A stretch of 17,385 nucleotides of DNA, from contig FR889406.1 in the NCBI GenBank assembly GCA_000432895.1, positions 110,971-128,355 on the forward strand. Reading direction: 5' to 3'. Made by a program: the position numbers and the translations under genes. The stretch comes from Firmicutes bacterium CAG:449. Its GTDB lineage: Bacteria > Bacillota_I > Bacilli_A > RFN20 > CAG-449. The notes beneath the pieces were generated by a model. That model did not search any database, had not been told where the DNA came from, and saw only the letters and a list, made by a program, of their open reading frames with translations. Shown here one piece after another: positions 8,688 through 15,485 of the stretch; positions within the stretch are counted from its first letter, which is position 1, and every line of letters begins with the position of its first letter.

Positions 8688-8709
8688 AATGTATAAGAGG
8701 TTTAATACT

Positions 8710-9198
8710 ATGGATACAAAAGTTCAAAATATATTTAGTAATTTAATTCTTTTGATTATTGGAATTTTATTTGTCGCCATTGATGGGGCTAAAATAGTTA
8801 ATATCGTTTTTATTATTTTAGGCGTTTTAATTATTATCTTTAACATTCAAAACTTTATTACATGTTGTAAAAATTTAAAATATAAAACTCCCGCGGCTAT
8901 TGGTCAATTTACATTTTCTCTACTTAACATTGCTTTAGGTGTTATATTAATTATTTTACAAGGAAAAGTATCAATTATTATTGGAATCCTTTTACTTGTC
9001 TATGCTATTTATAAAATCATCATGAATAGAAATTTTATTAAAGAAGAAGTATATTTCCAATTACCACTTATTTTAGTAGCTATTGTTTTAATGTTTTTAG
9101 GAAATATTTCAAATATACTTTTAACTGTTATTGGTGTTATTTTTATTATTGCTGCTCTATTTAATATTATTATTGCAATTTTTTATAAAAGAAAATGA
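8710..9198 (+). CDS. DUF308/HdeD-like six-helix membrane protein
   Basis: 162 residues from ATG 8710, which has AAGAGG 9 nt upstream and a matching promoter. The in-frame ATG at 8689 adds seven residues but lies in the promoter. The protein is almost entirely hydrophobic, with about six membrane segments (roughly 10-27, 31-49, 66-84, 88-106, 116-133, 138-157). Glycines recur in an IIGIL/LGVI/LGVIL pattern that suggests internal repeats, as in the DUF308 (HdeD-like) family. It ends in a short basic tail, FYKRK. The function is unknown. Its TGA overlaps the CDF start by 4 nt (ATGA), so the two proteins are made together and may act in the same metal or membrane stress response. The family assignment is by overall look, not a diagnostic motif. 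Confidence 0.7.
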   Translation: MDTKVQNIFSNLILLIIGILFVAIDGAKIVNIVFIILGVLIIIFNIQNFITCCKNLKYKTPAAIGQFTFSLLNIALGVILIILQGKVSIIIGILLLVYAIYKIIMNRNFIKEEVYFQLPLILVAIVLMFLGNISNILLTVIGVIFIIAALFNIIIAIFYKRK

Positions 9199-10391
9199 CA
9201 AAATTATTAATTAAATTATTCATTAAAAATCCTAATAAGATTGACGATTCAAATACAAGGAAAGCTTATGGAAACTTGGCTTCCTTTTTTGGTATTATAT
9301 CTAATATTTTAATTTGCATTTTAAAATTAGTCTTCGGCTTAATTTTTAATGTTATTTCTCTAGTTGCAGATGGCGTTAATAATTTAACTGATGCCGGTAA
9401 TTCTATTGTCTCTTTAGTAGGATTTAAATTATCAAATAAGCCAGCTGATAAAGATCATCCTTTTGGTCATGCACGAATTGAATATATTTCGGGTTTTATT
9501 GTTTCAATTATTATTGTAATATTAGGATTACAATTAGTAATTAGTTCAATACAGGATATTATTACCAATTTTAATATTCCTTATGAACAAATGAATCAAA
9601 AAGAATATATAATTACTCTTTCTATTTTACTTGTAGCTATTATCATAAAAATATATCAATGTATTTTTTATACAAAAATTGGCAAAAAGATTTCTTCGTT
9701 AACTTTAATTGCCGCTAGTAAAGATTCTCGTAATGATGTAATTGCCACCACTAGTGTTTTAATTGGTTTAATTATTTCTAACACTTTTAATTTCTATATT
9801 GATGGTTATTTATCAGCTTTAGTTGGTTTATTTATTATTTATTCAGGATTTAGTTTAGTTAAAGAAACTTCAAATCCTTTAATCGGTGAAAGAATAAATC
9901 AAGACTTTGTAAAAAAAATAACTAATAAAATTCTTTCTTATGATGGTGTATTAGGCGTTCATGATTTACAAGTTCATGAATATGGTCCTTCCAATATTTT
10001 TGCTTCTATTCATGTAGAAGTAAACGCTCATAATGATATTTTAAAGACCCACGATTTAATTGATAACATTGAAAAAGATATTTTAAATGATTTAAATGTT
10101 AATATGACAATTCACATGGATCCAGTTGTTATTAATGATCCATATACTGAAGAAGTAAAAAAAGAAGTTATTCCTTATCTTAATAAAGTTAGTTATATAC
10201 ATAATATTCACGATTTTCGTGTTATTAAGGGTCCAACACACACTAATATTATTTTTGATGTCGTAATTAAAGATGACACTAAAAAAAATAATGATGAAAT
10301 AAAAAAAGAATTAAAAGCTATTGTTAAAGCTATTAATCCTAATTATGAATTAGTTATCACTATTGATCACGATTATAGTAATTATTTATAA
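9195..10391 (+). CDS. cation diffusion facilitator metal exporter, possibly manganese type
   Basis: 398 residues. CDF proteins are membrane dimers that export divalent metal in exchange for protons. Visible features: helix 2 with VADGVNNLTDAG (58-68), the loop HPFGHARIEY (88-97), helix 5 with KDSRND (176-181), and a cytoplasmic ferredoxin-like C-terminal domain from about 235 with GVLGVHDLQVHEYG and repeated His/Asp residues. By position, the four transport-site residues are Asn62 and Asp66 in helix 2 and Asp177 and Asp181 in helix 5, with no His. Zn transporters usually have His here; an N-D/D-D set is reported for Mn exporters such as pneumococcal MntE, so Mn export is the better guess. The C-terminal domain is longer than in FieF. 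Translation is coupled to the upstream membrane gene. Confidence 0.92.
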   Translation: MTKLLIKLFIKNPNKIDDSNTRKAYGNLASFFGIISNILICILKLVFGLIFNVISLVADGVNNLTDAGNSIVSLVGFKLSNKPADKDHPFGHARIEYISGFIVSIIIVILGLQLVISSIQDIITNFNIPYEQMNQKEYIITLSILLVAIIIKIYQCIFYTKIGKKISSLTLIAASKDSRNDVIATTSVLIGLIISNTFNFYIDGYLSALVGLFIIYSGFSLVKETSNPLIGERINQDFVKKITNKILSYDGVLGVHDLQVHEYGPSNIFASIHVEVNAHNDILKTHDLIDNIEKDILNDLNVNMTIHMDPVVINDPYTEEVKKEVIPYLNKVSYIHNIHDFRVIKGPTHTNIIFDVVIKDDTKKNNDEIKKELKAIVKAINPNYELVITIDHDYSNYL

Positions 10392-10507
10392 TCTAGATTA
10401 ATAATCACTTTGTCATAAAATATTGAATTATATATTTCATGATAAGAGTTAATTATTGAAACAACACCTTTACAATATTTTTTTCACAAGCAAATTATAT
10501 TCAAAAA

Positions 10508-10539
10508 GAATTGTTAGAAAACCACATTTTCAACAATTC
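10508..10539 (-). terminator. strong hairpin with T-tract, terminator-like on minus strand
   Basis: GAATTGTT (10508-10515) pairs with AACAATTC (10532-10539), and inside it GAAAA pairs with TTTTC around the 5-nt loop CCACA, with one bulged A. That is 13 base pairs. On the minus strand it is followed directly by TTTTTG; on the plus strand the 3' flank CATTTAG is poor in T. It therefore reads best as a minus-strand terminator, although no minus-strand gene is known between it and 10698. Confidence 0.5.
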
Positions 10540-10697
10540 CATTTAGTGTGTGCTAAACTTTTTATTGTAAATTCTTTATATTTTGATAGTTTCGAACATC
10601 TTCATTCTATATCAAAGGTTATTTTTTTATAAATTATTATCCATCTGTGACTGTTAATTCCATCTTCTTTGTCACGAATTTTAGTATCGACACATAA

Positions 10698-10728
10698 AAA
10701 AACACCTGGTGCCGACTCCAGATGTTTT
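10698..10728 (-). terminator. intrinsic terminator downstream of the two-component operon
   Basis: Minus-strand RNA: AACATCTGG, loop AGTCGGCA, CCAGGTGTT, then further T residues (the strand reads TTTTTTT). The nine pairs include one G-U wobble; read on the plus strand the same position is a C-A mismatch, so the hairpin is built for the minus strand. It lies about 150 nt past the response regulator stop, the first clear terminator for that operon. Weak plus-strand termination after the CDF gene is also possible (TTTTGT follows). Confidence 0.75.
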
Positions 10729-10878
10729 GTGGGACATTTTTTAACAAGATTTGAGAGTGTATAAAGAATTATGTATTTTATTTGCTAAAAAGCTTTTTTA
10801 TCCCTAGTAGAATTTCTTCTACCTTAAATAGTATAAAACAGTGAAACGGACAAACCATGGACAAAATAAGAAAAATTT

Positions 10879-11658
10879 TTATTTATTTAAAAATATTAAA
10901 GAATATTCAGCCCATGAGTATTGTGACATATATTCACCATGAAAACTATTAATAGCTTTTACATCACCTTTTTCATAATCATATAAATCACAATCAAAAG
11001 TAGAAATATCCACTGCGTAATAATTATGTTTTTTTACTAACATTTGTTTAGCATTAACAGCCTTTAATGCTCTTTCAAGTTCTAATAAAATTTTTGAAGT
11101 TAAATCTTGACCTCTTTCATCATATAAATCCATATCTAAAACAACTGCTGCGATTTCTTTTTTTGTAGCACCAGAACCATGCTTATCAACTAAATATGCT
11201 AAGCATTCTTTCGCTTTCTTTCTTTTAAAAGAAACTGATACATTATTAACAAAAACATCAAAGTTACCAAATGTTTGCACTCTAATATGACTTTTTTCAA
11301 TAACTGGTTTACGTAAATTATCTAATGACTTTTGAATTTTTTTAGAAGTTACTGGTTTTAAAATGTAATCACTCGCATATAATTCAAAAGCATCTAAAGT
11401 GTATTGAGAATATCCAGTAACAAATATAATATTAAGATTATTATTCAATGTTTTTAAGTTTTTAGCAAAACTAATTCCATTTATTGTGCGCATTTCAATA
11501 TCAAGATAAGCAACATCTACCTGATTATTCTTAGCAAATTCTAAAGCTTCATTTGCTTCTTGAAAGCAATAAATTTCCACTGAAGGCAAGCATTTTTTTA
11601 TAGCATTAGTTAATAATTTTAAAGCATTTTCTTCATCATCAAGAGCAAGAATTTTCAT
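10879..11658 (-). CDS. two-component response regulator, receiver plus SARP/BTAD-type output domain
   Basis: 259 residues. The receiver domain (1-118) has the acidic pair Asp7/Asp8, phospho-acceptor Asp53 in YLDIEM, Thr81 in VTGYS and Lys101 in LKPV. After a short linker, residues about 125-215 resemble the winged-helix, OmpR-like DNA-binding part seen in SARP-type regulators: RVQTFGNFDVFVN opening strands, KRKKAKECLAYLV, then a recognition-helix region near 185-200. A C-terminal FHGEYMSQYSWAE block is typical of receiver-SARP proteins of gut Firmicutes (COG3947 class). It binds DNA as the output of the adjacent kinase. Its ATG has a strong GGAGG site inside the kinase gene, which it overlaps by 20 nt. 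The target genes are not known; the upstream DUF5684 pair is a candidate. Confidence 0.88.
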   Translation of the reverse strand: MKILALDDEENALKLLTNAIKKCLPSVEIYCFQEANEALEFAKNNQVDVAYLDIEMRTINGISFAKNLKTLNNNLNIIFVTGYSQYTLDAFELYASDYILKPVTSKKIQKSLDNLRKPVIEKSHIRVQTFGNFDVFVNNVSVSFKRKKAKECLAYLVDKHGSGATKKEIAAVVLDMDLYDERGQDLTSKILLELERALKAVNAKQMLVKKHNYYAVDISTFDCDLYDYEKGDVKAINSFHGEYMSQYSWAEYSLIFLNK

Positions 11659-13021
11659 TTTTTACCTCCATAGGAATATAAATTTTAGCCACTGTCCCTT
11701 GACCAACTTTACTAGTAACATCAACAATACCATTCACTAAAATAGAAATCCTATTTTTAACATTTTTAATTCCTGTATGAGTTTTACCATTATCAATTAT
11801 TTGGTTGAATCCAACTCCATCATCAATAACTTTAATTTCATAAAAATTATCAACTTCATTCGTTTCAATAATAATAGTTCCACCTTCTTTTTTCTTAAAA
11901 ATACCATGTTTACATGCATTTTCTACTAAAGGTTGTAAAGTAATTGCAGGAATATAAAAATCTTTAACATTAATATTATATATAACATTCAGTTTTTCTT
12001 TAAACCTTAATTTTTGTAATTTTAAATAAATCTCAGTATGTTCAAGTTCTTTTTCAAAGGATATTAATTTTCTTTCTTTTAATGAGTCTAAATTTAATCT
12101 TAAGTAATCAGCAAAATCAGCAATTGTATCACTTGCCTCTTGAGGATTTTCAGTACATAAACTCATAATAGAAGATAAAGAATTATATAAAAAATGTGGT
12201 TGAATTGAACTTAGCAAAATAGAAATTTCTCCTTCTTCTAATTCTTTTTTTTGTTTGGCAATAATCGTTTCTTGAGTTTCTATATTTTTTGTTCTTTCTA
12301 AAGCCATTGAAAAATATAAAATAACTAAAGCAAATGAAGCAAAAACTGGTTCATAATTAATTTTCAAAAACCAAATATTTAAAATATCACCAATAATAGG
12401 AACAAATTGAAATAATGATAATAATGCTTTCTTTTTATAATCAACTTTATTACTTATCAAAAGCATAATAATAACTGAAATACTTGGAGCAAAAGTAAAT
12501 ATATAAGATAAAAAATATAAACTACCACGATGTACATACCTATTTTCATCTACCATAAAATAATAATTCCCTGTAAACGAAAATAATATGGCAACAATAC
12601 TAATTATAATAAAATAAATATAAAAATATCTTGCTAGCTTGCTTTTATTTAAAAAAAGCAAAACATAATTAATAAAGCAAGCTGTAATAAAATATTCAAA
12701 AACATGGCTTACTACAGTAAATGCCTTTGTCATATTAACTAAATGTGGTTCACCATTACAACCAGTAGCAATGATTAAAGAAGCAAATTGAATGAAATAA
12801 AAAAATACTATAGCCAATACAAGATGATTTTTTTCATTCATTTTATCAAATAACATTAAAACAAAAAATAAATAAGCGATAAACAAAATATAAAATTCTA
12901 AAACCACATTTGCAAAAGAAAAATCAGTTAATTTATCGGCAAAACAATAAATAAAAACTAAAATAGAAATAACAAGTAAAGTTGTAAATATAAAAATTAT
13001 AATTCGAGGTAGTTTTTTCAA
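11639..13021 (-). CDS. membrane sensor histidine kinase (HisKA_7TM-like N-terminus, His_kinase/HATPase)
   Basis: 460 residues with a TTG start at 13021, supported by AAAGGAGC 10 nt upstream and no alternative ATG before residue 57. The N-terminal 240 residues carry about seven or eight membrane helices with short loops and no large extracellular domain, so it may sense a membrane or lipophilic signal. A coiled linker at about 245-268 follows. The LytS/YehU-type dimerisation motif SSIQPHFLYNSLSS places the phospho-acceptor His at 276. The ATPase domain shows PLVENACKHG (N box, Asn368), IDDGVGF (G1, 399-405) and HTGIKNVKNRI (G2 area). The His_kinase (PF06580) class normally partners LytTR or AraC regulators; here the partner is a SARP-type regulator encoded directly downstream with overlap. 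Confidence 0.93.
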   Translation of the reverse strand: MKKLPRIIIFIFTTLLVISILVFIYCFADKLTDFSFANVVLEFYILFIAYLFFVLMLFDKMNEKNHLVLAIVFFYFIQFASLIIATGCNGEPHLVNMTKAFTVVSHVFEYFITACFINYVLLFLNKSKLARYFYIYFIIISIVAILFSFTGNYYFMVDENRYVHRGSLYFLSYIFTFAPSISVIIMLLISNKVDYKKKALLSLFQFVPIIGDILNIWFLKINYEPVFASFALVILYFSMALERTKNIETQETIIAKQKKELEEGEISILLSSIQPHFLYNSLSSIMSLCTENPQEASDTIADFADYLRLNLDSLKERKLISFEKELEHTEIYLKLQKLRFKEKLNVIYNINVKDFYIPAITLQPLVENACKHGIFKKKEGGTIIIETNEVDNFYEIKVIDDGVGFNQIIDNGKTHTGIKNVKNRISILVNGIVDVTSKVGQGTVAKIYIPMEVKNENSCS

Positions 13022-13044
13022 AATAATAAAGCTCCTTTAAATTA

Positions 13045-13050
13045 ATTATA
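13045..13050 (-). promoter_or_regulatory. probable -10 box for the kinase-regulator operon
   Basis: A perfect TATAAT preceded by TTG, read on the minus strand. The matching -35 region at the right distance is poor (ATTATT-like). Transcription would start near 13038, just before the ribosome site AAAGGAGC (13031-13038), a short leader like that of the other genes here. Confidence 0.42.
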
Positions 13051-13153
13051 CAACTCTAAATAACATAAATAATATTGTTTTTATGCTATTTCTATAAATG
13101 AATACAGAACCAAATCAAATATACTTAGATAAGAAATAAATATTTTTTTTCTA

Positions 13154-13187
13154 ATTTTTATTTACAATTTCCTAGTTGATAAAAAAA
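13154..13187 (-). repeat. terminator-linked repeat element, copy 1
   Basis: On the minus strand this is the run TTTTTTT-ATCAACTAG-GAAATTGTAAATAAAAAT, which follows directly on the stem of the terminator at 13181-13206. The same stretch recurs at 15768-15804 with two substitutions and a 2-nt insertion over about 31 aligned bases. In both cases it starts in the T-tract of a terminator. Confidence 0.7.
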
Positions 13188-13206
13188 TGGAGATTAAACT
13201 CCATTT
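13181..13206 (-). terminator. intrinsic terminator of the DUF5684 pair
   Basis: On the minus strand: AAATGGAG, loop TTTAAT, CTCCATTT followed by further T residues. A perfect 8-bp stem. The stop codon of the upstream gene (13205-13207) lies in the first arm, so the terminator begins within the coding region. Confidence 0.85.
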
Positions 13207-13636
13207 AATTAATAACCTCGTCTGAACCAAATCCTAAAATTAAAGTAAAGACAAATGGTAAACATGTTAATCCTATGCAATATCCAATATCATGTCCAAA
13301 GGCTTTAGAAATCTTATAATTTAAAAATATTGTAAAAACTAAACTAGCAGTCATACAAGATGAAGTAATAACGCTTAATAATGGTACAAACCCTAAAAAT
13401 AATGTCACCATCTCTAAAAGAAATGAAATCCAGAAATATTTTGTTTCCCAAAATAAATTAAATAAAATATAACTATTATAAAATGGAATTAAACTCTTCC
13501 ATCCACTTTCCCCTGCTTTTTCAAATATTTTCCACGTACCAATAATATAAAGAGCAAGTAAAGCAATAGCAATAATTATAGTAAATAGAACAGCAAGAAA
13601 AGGTAAATTACCAATTAGTTCAACAATATTATTCAT
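13205..13636 (-). CDS. DUF5684-like small membrane protein, second of a tandem pair
   Basis: 143 residues with about four membrane segments: 13-35, roughly 64-85, 90-108 and 122-138. The segment WKIFEKAGESGWKSLIPFYN follows the first helix and is diagnostic of the DUF5684 group. The C-terminal half has LNYKISKAFGHDIGYCIGL and ends with FTLILGFG. No catalytic residues or biochemical function are known for the family. It is a close paralogue of the protein encoded 5 nt upstream, matching it nearly residue for residue around both signature blocks and diverging between them. Its stop lies in the terminator stem, so it is the last gene of this two-gene unit. No lipobox or cleavable signal peptide is evident. 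Confidence 0.85.
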   Translation of the reverse strand: MNNIVELIGNLPFLAVLFTIIIAIALLALYIIGTWKIFEKAGESGWKSLIPFYNSYILFNLFWETKYFWISFLLEMVTLFLGFVPLLSVITSSCMTASLVFTIFLNYKISKAFGHDIGYCIGLTCLPFVFTLILGFGSDEVIN

Positions 13637-13641
13637 ATAAA

Positions 13642-14094
13642 TTAATATTCATAATATTCATCTTGATTGAATCCAAGAATCAAAGTAAAGATGAATGGCA
13701 ATAATATTAAGCCAATACAATATCCAATTCCATGTCCAAAGGAAGCTGATATTCTATAATTTAAAAATACTGAAAATACGAATGTTACTAAGCTAATTAT
13801 AGAAGTAACTGTCGATAAAGCAGGAACTGTAAGTGCTAATCCACTACAAAATCCATAAGCAATCGATAAAGCAAATACAATCCAAAAGTAGCTAGTTTTC
13901 CAAAACATTTTAAATAATGTATATTGATTATAAATTGGAATTAAACATTTCCAACCACTTTCTCCAGCTTTTTCAAATATTCTCCACATACCAACGATGT
14001 AAAGCACTACTAAAGCAATAACAACAGTAAATATTGATATAATTGCACTTGCTGGTATTTTGCTTAATAATTCTTCTAATTGTTCAATTGTCAT
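13642..14094 (-). CDS. DUF5684-like small membrane protein, first of a tandem pair
   Basis: 150 residues. The first helix (about 17-37) leads into WRIFEKAGESGWKCLIPIYN; two more helices and the block LNYRISASFGHGIGYCIGL follow, then a helix ending in FTLILGFN. Start ATG with AAAGGGGAT upstream and a good promoter at 14120-14147. It is a tandem duplicate of the following gene: the signature blocks are almost identical, while the central loop (about 75-105) differs in length and sequence. This suggests an old duplication with preserved ends. The proteins may form a hetero-oligomer. The function is unknown; its position just upstream of a two-component system, with separate terminator and promoter between, is the only context. 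Confidence 0.85.
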   Translation of the reverse strand: MTIEQLEELLSKIPASAIISIFTVVIALVVLYIVGMWRIFEKAGESGWKCLIPIYNQYTLFKMFWKTSYFWIVFALSIAYGFCSGLALTVPALSTVTSIISLVTFVFSVFLNYRISASFGHGIGYCIGLILLPFIFTLILGFNQDEYYEY

Positions 14095-14397
14095 TTTTGT
14101 ATCCCCTTTATTTAATTAAATAATAACATTTTTTATTTTTTTTGCAACAGCTTTTTTAACCATTAACTTTCAAAATCTTTAATAATATTTTCTTCTTGAA
14201 ACTCCATAATTTCCAACTTTATTTAAAAGCACAAATTTATTATCACACATAGATAATTATAATATTGAACAAAATGAAAAGAAGTTTTTACTTTGTAAAT
14301 AATAAATTACAAGTACTCATGCCACGTATTTCATCATTTTTTATCTACGGAGCACTCTAATTTTTATATTGTAATAACATTTTTCAATATAGGAATT
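14095..14397. other. 303-bp intergenic region
   Basis: The left 55 bp hold the promoter and ribosome site of the DUF5684 pair. The rest is AT-rich with no supported gene. A 7-bp repeat TATATTG (14365-14371) / CAATATA (14385-14391) is a weak candidate terminator for the SGNH gene, since only a short T/A run follows it on the minus strand. A minus-strand fragment reading GNYGVSRRKYY near 14180-14215 has no start and is too short to call. Confidence 0.45.
14120..14147 (-). promoter_or_regulatory. sigma-A promoter with extended -10 for the DUF5684 pair
   Basis: Read on the minus strand: TTGCAA (14147-14142), a 16-nt spacer, then TGTTATTAT, that is the extended -10 TG-n motif followed by TATTAT (14125-14120). 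The ATG lies 25 nt further on with AAAGGGGAT between. Confidence 0.55.
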
Positions 14398-15051
14398 TTA
14401 ACGATTAAAATCAAAATCGCAGTGTTTCAAAAATTCTTTTGCCATTAGCGTGGCACCCATCTGATTAGGATGTACTCTATCCCACGCGATAATCGAAGAA
14501 TGCTTATATTTACAAAAGTCATTATACAACGACTGAAAATCGATAAGTTCACAACCATATTTTTTAGCCAATTTTTTGCAAACCGATCCATATTCATCCA
14601 TACGTTTTCTCATTGCATCTTCTACATTCGGCTCAATATAATATGGTGTACAAAGAAAAATTCCCTTAACTTTTTCTTTGATTTTTAAAATCATTTCTTC
14701 TAAATTCTTTTCATATTCTTCTATCGTAACTGCCCATTCTGGAATTGCAGGTGTATCAAATTGACGCCATACATCATTGATACCGATACAAATTGACACC
14801 CATTGCGGATTCAAATCAACAACATCACGATCAAAACGCGCAGCTAAATCGCGACTTGTATTTCCACTAATCCCTGAATTTGTGATACGAATATTCAGTT
14901 CTGGATACCATGCAACAAGCATATTTTCAATTACGCGCACGTAACTTTTACCAAGATTATCAAATAACCCTTCTCCTACTGGATTTGCACTGCCCATATC
15001 CGTAACGGAATCACCCGCAAATACAACTCTGTCATAATTTTTAAATTTCAT
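14398..15051 (-). CDS. SGNH/GDSL-family hydrolase, probable esterase
   Basis: 217 residues, the usual size of a single-domain SGNH hydrolase. All four blocks are present: GDSVTD with nucleophile Ser15, Gly60 in NSGISGNTSRD, Asn92 in IGIND, and Asp191/His194 in DRVHPN. There is no signal peptide, so it is cytoplasmic. Relatives include carbohydrate acetyl-esterases and lysophospholipase-like enzymes that deacylate plant-derived oligosaccharides; the exact substrate is not readable here. ATG with GAGGAG upstream and its own promoter. Base use is different from every neighbour: many CGC, GCG, ACG and CGA triplets against a nearly GC-free background. It is flanked by gene-poor DNA with a transposase relic, so recent horizontal gain is likely. 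Confidence 0.9.
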   Translation of the reverse strand: MKFKNYDRVVFAGDSVTDMGSANPVGEGLFDNLGKSYVRVIENMLVAWYPELNIRITNSGISGNTSRDLAARFDRDVVDLNPQWVSICIGINDVWRQFDTPAIPEWAVTIEEYEKNLEEMILKIKEKVKGIFLCTPYYIEPNVEDAMRKRMDEYGSVCKKLAKKYGCELIDFQSLYNDFCKYKHSSIIAWDRVHPNQMGATLMAKEFLKHCDFDFNR

Positions 15052-15078
15052 AATAGTTAGTCTCCTCGTAAGATATGT

Positions 15079-15106
15079 AGTATAGAGATATTTTTATAGA
15101 GATCAA
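15079..15106 (-). promoter_or_regulatory. sigma-A promoter of the SGNH hydrolase gene
   Basis: Read on the minus strand: TTGATC (15106-15101), 16-nt spacer, TATACT (15084-15079). Transcription would start near 15072, leaving a leader of about 20 nt containing GAGGAG. Confidence 0.6.
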
Positions 15107-15335
15107 TATTTCTAACTCATATCAATGAACCTAATTAGATCAAAAAATTTAGATTTAGGAGTCCTATAGTATATATCTAAATGAAAAGATTATATTAGGA
15201 TAATGTGCTTTTTGTCTTTGAATTTGCAAGTAAACATATTACAACATCTCACAGAAACTATTTATCCTTATCTCTATACTAAGAATGTATTCTTTTACCA
15301 GCAAGACTTAGTTTACTTTTTGAGCCAAGACTCCT

Positions 15336-15362
15336 ATATCTACTTATTTAAAAAGTAGATAT
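15336..15362. repeat. perfect 10-bp inverted repeat
   Basis: ATATCTACTT (15336-15345) and AAGTAGATAT (15353-15362) around a 7-nt AT loop. There is no T-tract on either side, so it is not a typical terminator. It lies 9 bp from the 45-bp inverted repeat. Confidence 0.6.
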
Positions 15363-15371
15363 TATTTATGT

Positions 15372-15416
15372 GGCTGTAACAAAATAACAAAGTTAACTTA
15401 GTTATTTCTTACAGTC
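15372..15416. repeat. 45-bp near-perfect inverted repeat centred on GTTAAC
   Basis: The left arm begins GGCTGTAACAAAATAAC and the right arm ends GTTATTTCTTACAGTC; the arms meet at GTTAAC with no loop. They match except for two substitutions, one extra A and a G/A difference at the outer end. No T-tract follows. The outer GGCTGTAA/TTACAGTC ends look like terminal repeats of an insertion element collapsed onto each other, but no target duplication was verified. Confidence 0.55.
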
Positions 15417-15442
15417 TTTAATTATGAATTAAAAACATAAAA

Positions 15443-15473
15443 AACTTGAATCATTTATGAAACAAGCTTTTTT
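15443..15473 (+). terminator. terminator-like hairpin before the transposase relic
   Basis: AACTTG (15443-15448) pairs with CAAG-C-TT with a bulged C; inside, TCAT pairs with ATGA; then TTTTTT. It is followed within 13 bp by the transposase relic. Such structures near the start of an insertion element can block outside transcription. There is no intact upstream plus-strand gene. Confidence 0.4.
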
Positions 15474-15485
15474 ATAATTAATACA

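Larger units (their letters stand above)
10392..10878. other. 487-bp convergent intergenic region, no intact gene
   Basis: Lies between the CDF gene (+) and the response regulator gene (-). It contains two hairpins listed separately (10508-10539 and 10698-10728), a small perfect hairpin GTAGAA-TTTC-TTCTAC (10807-10822; GAAA loop on the minus strand), and a direct repeat GGACAAA (10848-10854) / GGACAAAA (10859-10866) with 11-bp spacing. A minus-strand frame of about 53 codons is open around 10610-10770 but has no start, ribosome site or recognisable family. Its continuation is broken by stops, so it could be a gene relic or chance. Confidence 0.6.

Noticed and set aside
10610..10770. About 53-codon minus-strand frame containing CPTKHLESAPG and VDTKIRDKEDGI, thought to be a transposase fragment
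   Set aside because: No family could be recognised, no start site, and the continuation is broken by stops; kept only as a comment.
10698..10870. Resemblance to a Cas9 tracrRNA (segments TTTGTCCGTT and GTCGGCACC followed by T7 on the minus strand)
   Set aside because: The two segments are about 130 nt apart instead of about 30, the terminator stem differs, and there is no Cas gene, repeat array or anti-repeat in the window.
14180..14215. Minus-strand peptide fragment GNYGVSRRKYY as a gene relic
   Set aside because: Too short, no start, no family signal.
14470..14688. 72-codon plus-strand frame inside the SGNH gene
   Set aside because: Antisense shadow; the SGNH motifs on the other strand are complete.
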